From WTFV01 sp965200895 (lineage in GTDB: Bacteria > Acidobacteriota > Vicinamibacteria > Vicinamibacterales > UBA8438): DNA of 64,000 nucleotides. Where the stretch lies: contig CBDAVM010000001.1 in NCBI GenBank assembly GCA_965200895.1, positions 2,232,001-2,296,000 on the forward strand, written 5' to 3'. The position numbers and the translations under genes are program-made. The notes under the pieces are model-generated. The model searched no databases. It was not told the DNA's origin and saw only the letters and a list, made by a program, of their open reading frames with translations. Below, in pieces: positions 35,417 through 42,914 of this stretch (the stretch's first letter is position 1; every line of letters begins with the position of its first letter).

Positions 35417-36382
35417 GTGTCGAAACGCGCAGTCATCACCGGCATCACCGGCCAGGACGGTTCGTACCTCGCCGAGCTGCTCCTCGAGCAGGGCTACGAA
35501 GTGGTCGGCGTCACCCGCCGCCTCAGCGCCCCGAATCGCTGGCGCATCGAGCACCTGCTCGATCGCATCGAGCTGCGGCCCGCCGACCTGCTCGATCAGT
35601 TGTCGCTCATCCGGCTGGTCGACGACGTCCGGCCGCACGAGCTCTACAACCTGGCCGCGATGTCCTTCGTGCCCGCTTCGTGGGACCAGCCGCTGCTGAC
35701 CGGCGAGTACAACGCGCAGGGCGTCACCCGCGTCCTGGAGGCGATCCGCCAGGTCGACACCTCGATCCGGGTCTACCAGGCGTCGTCGAGCGAGATGTTC
35801 GGCAAGGTGCGCGAGACGCCCCAGACCGAGGCGACGCCCTTCTATCCGCGCAGTCCCTATGGCGTCTCGAAGGTCTTCGCGCACTACATCACGGTCAACT
35901 ACCGCGAGAGTTACGACCTGTTCGCGGTTTCGGGCATCCTCTTCAACCACGAGTCGCCGCGGCGCGGACTGGAGTTCGTCACCCGCAAGGTCACCCACGG
36001 CGTCGCGCGCATCAAGCTCGGGCTGACCGACACGCTGCCGCTCGGCAACCTCGACGCCCGCCGCGACTGGGGCTTCGCCGGCGACTACGTGCGGGCGATG
36101 TGGCTGATGCTGCAGCAGGACGCGGCGGACGACTACGTCGTCGCCACCGGGAAGAGCCACTCGGTGCGCGAGCTCGTCGAGGTTGCGTTCTCCCACGCCG
36201 GACTCGACTGGCGCGAGCACGTGCGCACCGACCCGGCACTGCTGCGCCCGGCGGAGGTGGATCACCTGATCGGCAACCGGGCGAAGGCGGAGCAGGAGCT
36301 CGGCTGGCGGCCGAGCGTCGACTTCAAGGGGCTGGTGCGGATGATGGTGGACGCCGACCTCGAGCGGCTGTCGCATTCCTAG
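35417..36382 (+). CDS. gmd: GDP-mannose 4,6-dehydratase
   Basis: This 321-residue short-chain dehydrogenase-fold enzyme converts GDP-D-mannose to GDP-4-keto-6-deoxymannose, the precursor of fucose, rhamnose and related sugars. It has the NADP motif ITGITGQDGSYLAELLLEQG at about 7-26, ELYNLAAMSFVPASWDQP, YQASSSEMFGKV and the catalytic YGVSK with RSPYGV before it. FNHESPRRGLEFVTRKV is a Gmd signature. GTG start seven bases after the dehydrogenase stop, so the two are one transcription unit. No reductase or epimerase to complete a deoxyhexose is seen in the window. Confidence 0.92.
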   Translation: MSKRAVITGITGQDGSYLAELLLEQGYEVVGVTRRLSAPNRWRIEHLLDRIELRPADLLDQLSLIRLVDDVRPHELYNLAAMSFVPASWDQPLLTGEYNAQGVTRVLEAIRQVDTSIRVYQASSSEMFGKVRETPQTEATPFYPRSPYGVSKVFAHYITVNYRESYDLFAVSGILFNHESPRRGLEFVTRKVTHGVARIKLGLTDTLPLGNLDARRDWGFAGDYVRAMWLMLQQDAADDYVVATGKSHSVRELVEVAFSHAGLDWREHVRTDPALLRPAEVDHLIGNRAKAEQELGWRPSVDFKGLVRMMVDADLERLSHS

Positions 36383-36409
36383 CGGGGCCGTCGGCGAGAA
36401 GAAGCTTCC

Positions 36410-37972
36410 ATGCTTCTACAATCGATGGACGCCATGGGGAGACGCCTGCCGCTGGGCATCCAGACCTTCCGGGAGATCCGCGAGGAGGGCTGCTGCTATG
36501 TCGACAAGACGCCGTACGCCCGGCGGCTGGTGGACGAGGGCAAGTACTGGTTCCTGTCGCGCCCGCGGCGTTTCGGCAAGAGCCTGTTCCTCGACACGCT
36601 GAAGGAGCTGTTCGAGGGCAGCGAGGCGCTGTTCACGGGGCTGGCCATCCACGACCGGTGGGACTGGTCCGTCCGGCATCCGGTGGTGCGGCTGGACTTC
36701 GGCGGCGCCCACTTCCGGACACCGGGCGCCCTGGAGGCGGACGTGCTGGCGCAGCTCGACGCCATCGAGCGCGCGCAGCAGGTGGAGCCGCGCTTCGAGA
36801 CGGGACCGATCCGCTTCCGCCACCTGCTGCGGACGCTGCACGAGCGGACCCGGCGGCGCGTGGTCGTACTCGTGGACGAGTACGACAAGCCGATCCTGGA
36901 CCTGCTGGACGACCCGCCGGCTGCGCGGGAGCACCGCGACTACCTGCGCGGTCTGTACGGGGCGATCAAGTTCAGCGACGCACACGTGCATCTCGCGTTC
37001 TTGACGGGGGTGAGCAAGTTCACCAAGGTGAGCCTGTTCTCGGGCCTCAACAACCTGACCGACATCACGCTGAATCCGCGCTACTCGGCCATCTGCGGCT
37101 ACACCGAGGCGGATCTGGACGAGGTATTCGGGCCCGAGCTGGCGGGCTTCGACCGGGAGCGCATCCGGGACTGGTACAACGGCTACAACTGGCGGGGGGA
37201 GACGGTCTACAACCCCTACGATGTGCTGAGTCTGTTCCGGGAGGGCGAGTTCCAGCCGTGGTGGTTCGAGACGGGCACGCCGACGTTCGTGGTGGAGACC
37301 CTGACGCGGCGCGGGGTGTCGTCGGTGGAGCTGGACGGGATGCTGGGGACGGACGAGCTCTTGTCCGCGTTCGACGTGGAGGACATCGCCACCGAGGCGC
37401 TGCTGTTCCAGACCGGCTACCTGACGATCGGCGGCACGGAGACGCGCGGCGGCGAGACGGTCTACCGATTGGATTATCCGAACCGGGAAGTGCGGCAGAG
37501 CCTCAACCGGAGCCTGCTGCGCCATCTGGCGCGAGACCCGCGGCAGACGGCGAACCGTCTGCGGCTGTACGACCTGCTGGAGGCCGGCGACGTGGCGGGT
37601 CTGCAGGACCTGTTCCACGCGTTCTTCGCGGGGATTCCGTACGAGTGGCACACGAACAACGAGATCGCGCGCTACGAGGGCTACTATGCCAGCGTGTTCT
37701 ACTCGTACTTCGCGGCGTCGGGTCTGGACGTGACGGTGGAGGACAGTGGCTCGCGGGGGCGTCTGGACATGGCGGTGCGCGCGGGCGGTCGGGTGTACGT
37801 GTTCGAGTTCAAGGTGCTGGAGCAGGCGGGTGCGGGGGCGGCGCTGGCGCAGCTCCGGGCGCGAGGCTACGCGGACCGCTATCGCGCGGCGGGGGCGCCG
37901 ATCCACCTCGTGGGGGTCGAGTTCAGCCGCGCGGAGCGCAACGTGGCGGCGTTCGAGGCGGCGACGGTGTGA
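36410..37972 (+). CDS. AAA-ATPase-like / PD-(D/E)XK nuclease-like protein
   Basis: This protein of about 520 residues matches the AAA-ATPase_like plus PDDEXK_9 architecture. LPLGIQTFREIREEGCCYVD is the typical opening. SRPRRFGKSLFLDTLKELF is the Walker A region, VVVLVDEYDKPILD the Walker B region and FLTGVSKFTKVSLFSGLNNL a conserved block. The C-terminal nuclease-like part has GRLDMAVRAGGRVYVFEFK, with Asp and Glu-x-Lys. The role is unknown; such genes multiply in genomes and may be mobile. Later ATGs at 36425 and 36434 are plausible starts. It separates gmd from the thiamin genes without an obvious link. Confidence 0.82.
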   Translation: MLLQSMDAMGRRLPLGIQTFREIREEGCCYVDKTPYARRLVDEGKYWFLSRPRRFGKSLFLDTLKELFEGSEALFTGLAIHDRWDWSVRHPVVRLDFGGAHFRTPGALEADVLAQLDAIERAQQVEPRFETGPIRFRHLLRTLHERTRRRVVVLVDEYDKPILDLLDDPPAAREHRDYLRGLYGAIKFSDAHVHLAFLTGVSKFTKVSLFSGLNNLTDITLNPRYSAICGYTEADLDEVFGPELAGFDRERIRDWYNGYNWRGETVYNPYDVLSLFREGEFQPWWFETGTPTFVVETLTRRGVSSVELDGMLGTDELLSAFDVEDIATEALLFQTGYLTIGGTETRGGETVYRLDYPNREVRQSLNRSLLRHLARDPRQTANRLRLYDLLEAGDVAGLQDLFHAFFAGIPYEWHTNNEIARYEGYYASVFYSYFAASGLDVTVEDSGSRGRLDMAVRAGGRVYVFEFKVLEQAGAGAALAQLRARGYADRYRAAGAPIHLVGVEFSRAERNVAAFEAATV

Positions 37973-38044
37973 AGGAGAACGGACCTCGGACCACCGAGAC
38001 CGCCGTGCAGAATCTTCCCAGTGCGAGGCCGCCCGCCGGAGCGG

Positions 38045-38824
38045 CTATGTGCCGACCACGCCCTCGATCGGGCTGCTGGCCGTGGCGTAGCGCTTGCGGG
38101 AGATGCGCCCGGAGCGGTAGGCGAGGCGACCGGCCTCGACCGCCAGCTTCATGGCGGCAGCCATGTCGACCGGGTTGTCCGCACCGGCGATGGCGGTATT
38201 CATGAGCACGCCGTCGGCTCCCAGCTCCATGGCGATGGCCGCGTCCGAGGCGGTGCCCACGCCCGCGTCGACGATCACCGGCACCGCGGCGAACTCCTTG
38301 ATGATCCGGATGTTGTTCGGGTTCTGGATCCCGAGCCCGGAGCCGATGGGGGCGCCGAGCGGCATGACCGCGGCGGCGCCGGCGTCCTCCAGCTTGCGGC
38401 AGACGACCGGATCGTCGTTCGTATAGGGCAGGACGACGAAGCCCTCCTTCACCAGCACGTGTGTCGCCTCGACAAGCGCCTCGTTGTCGGGGTAGAGCGT
38501 CCGCTCGTCGCCGATCACCTCCAGCTTCACCCAGTGTGACAATCCCGCCTCCCGTCCGAGCCGCGCTGCGCGCACCGCGTCGTCGGCGGTGGTGCAGCCG
38601 GCCGTGTTCGGCAGCAGGGCGTAGCGGCTGGTGTCGATGTGGTCGAGCAGGGATTCGCGCGAGCGGTCGGACAGGTTGACGCGGCGCACCGCGACGGTGA
38701 CCATCTCGGCCCCGGATGCGGTGTGGGCCTCGGCCATGATCGGGAACGAGGCGTACTTGCCGGTGCCGACGATGAGGCGCGAGCGGAACGTGCGTCCCGC
38801 GATCGTCAGGGACGTATCGGGCAT
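38045..38824 (-). CDS. thiG: Thiazole synthase
   Basis: This 259-residue TIM-barrel enzyme builds the thiazole phosphate of thiamin from 1-deoxyxylulose 5-phosphate, dehydroglycine and the sulfur carried by ThiS. SRLIVGTGKYASF opens the barrel, the Schiff-base Lys is Lys100 in HWVKLEVIGD, and PLGAPIGSGLGIQNP and VIVDAGVGTASDAAIAMELG bind the phosphate. The ThiS gene lies immediately upstream on the same strand. No ThiH/ThiO or ThiF is present nearby. Confidence 0.95.
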   Translation of the reverse strand: MPDTSLTIAGRTFRSRLIVGTGKYASFPIMAEAHTASGAEMVTVAVRRVNLSDRSRESLLDHIDTSRYALLPNTAGCTTADDAVRAARLGREAGLSHWVKLEVIGDERTLYPDNEALVEATHVLVKEGFVVLPYTNDDPVVCRKLEDAGAAAVMPLGAPIGSGLGIQNPNNIRIIKEFAAVPVIVDAGVGTASDAAIAMELGADGVLMNTAIAGADNPVDMAAAMKLAVEAGRLAYRSGRISRKRYATASSPIEGVVGT

Positions 38825-38851
38825 ACGGGATTCGGTTGCGGCGCAGGCTCT

Positions 38852-39052
38852 CTAGCCGCCGCCGACGAAGTTCACCACCTCGACCTCGTCGCCCGCCGCG
38901 ACGACCGTCGAGGCGTAGGCCGCCTTCCGCACCACCAGCCGGTTGTGCTCCACGGCCACACGCCGCGGGTCGATGTCGAGCGCCTGCAGCAGGTGGCTGA
39001 CGCTGAGGGGGCCGGAGGTCTCGAAGGCCTCGCCGTTGAGCTGGATGGTCAC
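38852..39052 (-). CDS. thiS: Sulfur carrier protein ThiS
   Basis: This 66-residue ubiquitin-like protein begins MTIQLNGEAFE and ends VVNFVGGG; the terminal Gly-Gly is thiocarboxylated and delivers sulfur to ThiG. VAVEHNRLVVRKAAY is the usual central block. GTG start. It is followed after 27 bases by thiG, the common order. Confidence 0.93.
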   Translation of the reverse strand: MTIQLNGEAFETSGPLSVSHLLQALDIDPRRVAVEHNRLVVRKAAYASTVVAAGDEVEVVNFVGGG

Positions 39053-39122
39053 GAACGAACGAGACTACCGCTCCCGGATCGCGCCGTCAAGATCGCGAGA
39101 TCGCGGCGGGCGGGCGACGCGG

Positions 39123-39416
39123 TCAGCACCCGTCTCCGCGGCAGCTCGCGAGCAGCTCGGGGACGGTAACCAGTCGATAGCCCTGCGCGACCAGCCCGTC
39201 GACGATGCCGGCGAGCGCCTCGACGGTGGAGCCCTTGTAGGGCGCGATCTTCAGTCCGTCCCCGTCGTGCAGCAGCACGATGGCGCCCGGCTCGACTTGG
39301 CGCAGGACCCGCTCGACGATCGGTCCCACTGCGGGAACCCCGAGGTCGTCGTCGTCCTGGCCGTCCACCGACCAGGTGACGATCAGGCATTCCAGTCGGC
39401 GGCAGATCCGCCTCCG
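39123..39416 (-). pseudogene. C-terminal fragment of a polysaccharide deacetylase
   Basis: The readable segment has LIVTWSVDGQDDDDLG, VEPGAIVLLHDGDGLKIAPY and GYRLVTVPELL, the C-terminal half of a NodB-type deacetylase including the conserved LLHDG. The N-terminal metal-site motifs (TFDDG, HxxxH) are missing. The upstream sequence is instead the 3' end of a broken ATPase gene (39443-40029), so the gene was truncated by rearrangement. Confidence 0.6.
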
Positions 39417-39442
39417 GTGCCCATCCACGTGGCGCCCGGCCG

Positions 39443-40029
39443 TCAGCCGGGCGGCGTCAACGCGTACAGATCCCGGAGCGAGTACCAGCCCTGCGCATCC
39501 GCCCTCCGGCCCGGCTTGCGGCGAACGAAGTAGCGGCGGCCCAGCGTGGCGCCGCGGCGGTTGGGGTAGAGGCGCGCTCTGCGGTCGAGCTCCGCTTCGA
39601 GCGCCGGCGCCGACCGCACCGGTCCCCACTTGCACTCGCCGAGGTCGGTCCGGTTGTCTTCACGCAGTCCGACGACGTCGATCTGCGCGGCCGGGGGTGT
39701 GTCGGTTGCGTTGCTTCGCGGGGCGCGCCAGTACTCGCCGACCTCGAATCCGGCGGTGACGCCCTCGGCGGCGTAGATGAGGGGCAGCGCCTCGCGGCAC
39801 AGCCGTGCAAAGCAGGCGCCGAACCACGCGTCCAGCGCCGGCGCGACCCGGTCGCCGAACACCCGCTCGGGGCCGCTGCCCCGCCGGGCCTGCCGGTCAT
39901 GAACTGCAGGATGAGCTCGCTCTTCCCGACCCGGCGCCGGCCGTAGATCGGGATCAGTTCCGAGCGCCGGGACTCGAACGCCTGCGTCAGCAGGCGCAGC
40001 TCCGCGGCGCGTCCGACGAAGCCCGCCAT
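39443..40029 (-). pseudogene. AAA ATPase (DUF234 type) with internal deletion and frameshift
   Basis: The start at 40029 reads MAGFVGRAAELRLLTQAFES then PIYGRRRVGKSELILQFMTG, an ATPase N-terminus with Walker A GRRRVGKS. After about 45 residues the frame changes. The other frame (39443-39862) gives FGDRVAPALDAWFGACFARL, AQIDVVGLREDNRTDLGECK and WYSLRDLYAL, the DUF234 C-terminus. Roughly 250 residues of the usual middle are absent. The gene is a deletion remnant. Confidence 0.65.
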
Positions 40030-40060
40030 ATCCACGCAGTGGGCGACCGGTCGCGAGAAA

Positions 40061-40103
40061 TTGTCAAGTCGTGTTTTGTCAAGCTGTTTTGTCAAGTCGT
40101 GTC
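40061..40103 (-). repeat. Three TTGACA-containing repeats upstream of the broken ATPase
   Basis: TTGTCAAG occurs at 40061-40068, 40076-40083 and 40089-40096; read on the minus strand each contains TTGACA. The outer units extend to GTCAAGTCGTGT. The tract is AT-rich in GC-rich DNA and lies just before the ATPase start. No good -10 follows, so a protein-binding array is as likely as a promoter. Confidence 0.5.
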
Positions 40104-40183
40104 TACAGAAAATCGTGCGCCTCCCTCGTTCCGGGGACTGAGGCGCCATCGATCGGGCAACGCGCGACGCGGGCGGCGGTTGT

Positions 40184-41029
40184 TCAGACATCGGGGAGCG
40201 TGTTGCGGGGCGACGTACCGAACCGGGCACGGATGTCCCGCAGCACGGCGAGCACCTCGCCTTCTTCGGTCGTCATCCAGGCGTCCCGCTCCACCGGATA
40301 GACGGGGCGGTGGCTCTGGACGTGTCGGCGCGCCTCGTGTCGGCGCGGGTCCGGCAGCGAGTCGTTCCCGTCGCGCGGGACGTGTGCGCCGTCGCCGGCC
40401 GCTGTTTCCAGGGGGACCGGCAGCGGTGCGCCGGCAGCCACGCCCAGGATCTGCCGCAGGTAGTGCCGGGGCTGCCGCGTGAAGTCTTCCAGGGAGAGAT
40501 GGTGGACCGGGCCGCGGTGCCGCCGGGCGCGCCGCCGCCACGTCTCGGTTACCGCCTGCTGCGCCGCCGCGTCCCTCAGTGCGCGCGCCGGGTTCCACCC
40601 GTGGCGCTTCGAGAGTGACAGGACTGTGGCCGCGGGGTCGCGCCGGCAGAGGACGAGCGTGCAGTCCGGGGCGATCAGGCGCAGCTCGATCCCCAGCCGC
40701 CAGACGGTGTCGACCGTGTTGGTGGTCTGCTTGGTCATGGCCCACGTGCGGCCTGCACGCCGGGCCGCGCGCTCGATGCGGTGGATGTGCCGCAGCGGCA
40801 GCTCACGCGGGCGGTCCGGGTAGCCGTCGCCCGCGTCGTCGACGAAGGTGAACACGCCCTGCCGGCGCAGCAGCGCCTGTACCAGGGTGGTGCCCGTGTG
40901 GTGGAATCCGCTGACCAGGATAAAGCGATTCCGGGACGCTCCGGGCGTCCAGCGCGTGACCGGCGCCGTGAGCTGGTCGGCCCGTCTGGCGCAGAGCCTG
41001 GCCAGTCCGTGGAACGCGCCGTCCTGCAT
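40184..41029 (-). CDS. Sulfotransferase-family protein
   Basis: This protein of about 281 residues has the sulfotransferase 5'-phosphosulfate loop in FILVSGFHHTGTTLVQALLR (about residues 37-56), a later LVLCRRDPAATVLSLSKRHG resembling the 3'-phosphate site and HHLSLEDFTRQPRHYLRQIL. Such enzymes transfer sulfate from PAPS, here presumably to a surface glycan. The true start is uncertain: the ATG at 41029 lies nine bases after the stop of a 25-residue mini-ORF (41038-41115), itself one copy of a duplicated segment. It is downstream of the Wzx-like gene on the same strand. Confidence 0.75.
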   Translation of the reverse strand: MQDGAFHGLARLCARRADQLTAPVTRWTPGASRNRFILVSGFHHTGTTLVQALLRRQGVFTFVDDAGDGYPDRPRELPLRHIHRIERAARRAGRTWAMTKQTTNTVDTVWRLGIELRLIAPDCTLVLCRRDPAATVLSLSKRHGWNPARALRDAAAQQAVTETWRRRARRHRGPVHHLSLEDFTRQPRHYLRQILGVAAGAPLPVPLETAAGDGAHVPRDGNDSLPDPRRHEARRHVQSHRPVYPVERDAWMTTEEGEVLAVLRDIRARFGTSPRNTLPDV

Positions 41030-41037
41030 CGGAGCGG

Positions 41038-41115
41038 TTACGGATTCGCGGATCGCCGCGCTGTACGGCACCGCGGCGCCGGCGGCAGCATGCCATCCTG
41101 CATCGGCACGGTCAT
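41038..41115 (-). CDS. 25-residue mini-ORF between flippase and sulfotransferase genes
   Basis: The ATG at 41115 overlaps the flippase stop as ATGA. The frame reads MTVPMQDGMLPPAP and stops at TAA (41038). A copy of its first part lies 74 bases further on, where the sulfotransferase begins (MQDGAFHG), with the equivalent of the ATG changed to GTA. It looks like a duplicated junction that creates a leader peptide between two coupled genes. Whether it is translated is unknown. Confidence 0.35.
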   Translation of the reverse strand: MTVPMQDGMLPPAPRCRTARRSANP

Positions 41116-42569
41116 GGGGTCGCGGTTCGCGAACGCGCCAGCAGGCGGCACGCGTGTCCGATCGTAGTCCGATCGAGCACGCCGACGAGGAACAGCACGA
41201 CCGGGAACGCACCGAGGATCGCAACCCGCAGCAGGATGTCGACCAGATGTGCGTCCTGTGGCCCGAGCTGCGAAAGGGCATACAGTGCGCCTCCCGCTGC
41301 CAGGATTCGCGTCAGGCGTCCCAGCTCGTAGGGAATCCGGTAGTGGCGTTGGGCGGCGACGGCGAGCGCCGCGACCAGAGTGGCGCTGCCGACCACCGCG
41401 GCCAATGCTGCGCCCATCATCCCGAGGGGCGGGATCAGGACCAGGTTGGCGGCTATGGTCACCAGAGCGCCGGCGCCGGTGGCCCACGGCAGCGCTCCGG
41501 TCTGCTTGCTGATGTTGAGTGACGTCGTCAGGAACACCGTAAGCGCATGAATCGCGACACCGATGCCCAGAACGGGAGCGATATGGACCGCGTCGTGGTA
41601 CTCGGGCCGCGTCAGCCACCGTAGGAGGGGGCCGGCGAACAGGGCCAGGCCGAGGGTGGCGAACACGAGTACTCCGAAGGCGACGGTGGCCAGGCGGGCG
41701 AACAACCGGGGCGCGTCCGCGTCGGACATCCGCTCGAACGCCAGCGGCATCCAGGCGCGGCGGAAGGCCTCCGGGTACATCGAGAGCGTGTTGGCGACGG
41801 TGGCCCCGGCCCCGTAGACGCCTACCTGGGTTATCGGCAGATACAGGCGCAGCAGGAACCGGTCGGCGTGGCCGAGCGTCTGGCGCAGGAGGGCGTGCGG
41901 GACGCGCGGGCGACCGTAGCGGAGCAGCTCGCGCGCCAGCGGCCACGAGCAGCGCCACGCAGTCGGTCGGCCGGCCACCGGCAGCAGGCCGGCCAGCAGC
42001 ACCGTCGAGACCGTCATGTCCGCCAGCATCATGCCGAACACGCCCCACCCGAGACCCACGACGAACAGGAGGCGCAGCGCCACGATGCCGAGGCCGCTCC
42101 CGACTGTCCAGCGGGCGAAGCGCGCCGCCTCGTTGCGTGCGCGGAGCAGTCCGTGCGGCACGCACAGGAAGGCCGCCAGGAAGCTGTTTACGGCGAGCAG
42201 CCGCAACGCGCCGGTATGCTCTGGTCCGCCGAGCAGCGGACTGACGAGCGGGGCGGCGAGCAGGAAGACGCCGAGCACGATGGAGCTGGCCGCGCCGATG
42301 ACCAGCAGCGTGGTGCCGGTCAGGGCCTGGCGCTCGGCGTCGGTTTCGCAGTCGTAGTGGAAGCGCAGGAACGATTCGTCCAGGCCGAGCTGGTTCAGCG
42401 GACGCAGGAACGCGCGCAGCGCGAGCAGCAGTCCGAGCGCCCCGTAGCCGGCCGGTTCCAGGACCCGGGTGTACACCGGAAACAGCAGGAAGTTGACGGC
42501 GAAGAGGACGATCTCGCCGGAGCCGTAGACGAACATGTGCCCGAACAGCCGGCGGACAGCGTCGAGCAC
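41112..42569 (-). CDS. Wzx-like polysaccharide flippase
   Basis: This 485-residue polytopic protein has about 12-14 hydrophobic helices with short loops. YTRVLEPAGYGALGLLLALR near the N-terminus and LGHADRFLLRLYLPITQVGV in the middle are typical of the oligosaccharide flippase (MOP) superfamily. It should translocate undecaprenyl-linked repeat units for O-antigen or capsule across the inner membrane. The stop overlaps the mini-ORF start by ATGA. It is divergent from the glycosyltransferase-like gene at 42915. Confidence 0.85.
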   Translation of the reverse strand: MLDAVRRLFGHMFVYGSGEIVLFAVNFLLFPVYTRVLEPAGYGALGLLLALRAFLRPLNQLGLDESFLRFHYDCETDAERQALTGTTLLVIGAASSIVLGVFLLAAPLVSPLLGGPEHTGALRLLAVNSFLAAFLCVPHGLLRARNEAARFARWTVGSGLGIVALRLLFVVGLGWGVFGMMLADMTVSTVLLAGLLPVAGRPTAWRCSWPLARELLRYGRPRVPHALLRQTLGHADRFLLRLYLPITQVGVYGAGATVANTLSMYPEAFRRAWMPLAFERMSDADAPRLFARLATVAFGVLVFATLGLALFAGPLLRWLTRPEYHDAVHIAPVLGIGVAIHALTVFLTTSLNISKQTGALPWATGAGALVTIAANLVLIPPLGMMGAALAAVVGSATLVAALAVAAQRHYRIPYELGRLTRILAAGGALYALSQLGPQDAHLVDILLRVAILGAFPVVLFLVGVLDRTTIGHACRLLARSRTATP

Positions 42570-42914
42570 CAGCTAGCGGTCCGTGGCGAGACCTGTCATC
42601 ACGCCGGGAGCGTCGAGGCGCCCGCAGGAAACTGCGCGACGAGGAACCGTATCGGGCATGTTCGACCGAGGAGCAACGCAGGTCCACGGCGACTGCATCG
42701 CCGCTCGAATGCAGCGGGTTGCTCGCCACGGGGGCTGCCAGGATGATAACGGATCCGGCCAGGACCTTGCGCGGCAGAATGCAGCGAAGCGAAGTTCTGC
42801 CGCGCAAGGTCCTGGAGTGGGGGGATGGGCCGAAACGCCCGGCCCGCAGGGTGTTTGCGGGGCCCTACCGGGTGCGGCCGGCGTGCGGCGGGATCCACTA
42901 CAATCTGCGGCGTG
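42570..42914. other. Divergent intergenic region with a long inverted repeat
   Basis: These 345 bases lie between divergent flippase and membrane-protein genes. I see no gene. The dominating feature is the 21-bp inverted repeat described separately. Promoters for both genes are expected here but none is clear. Confidence 0.5.
42759..42815. repeat. 21-bp perfect inverted repeat with 15-base loop
   Basis: Arms 42759-42779 (CCAGGACCTTGCGCGGCAGAA) pair exactly with 42795-42815. The loop (42780-42794) contains GCGAAGCGAAG. No T tract follows on either strand. The stem is much longer than needed for a terminator and could be an RNA hairpin in the leader of the gene at 42915 or a remnant of a mobile element end. 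Confidence 0.75.
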
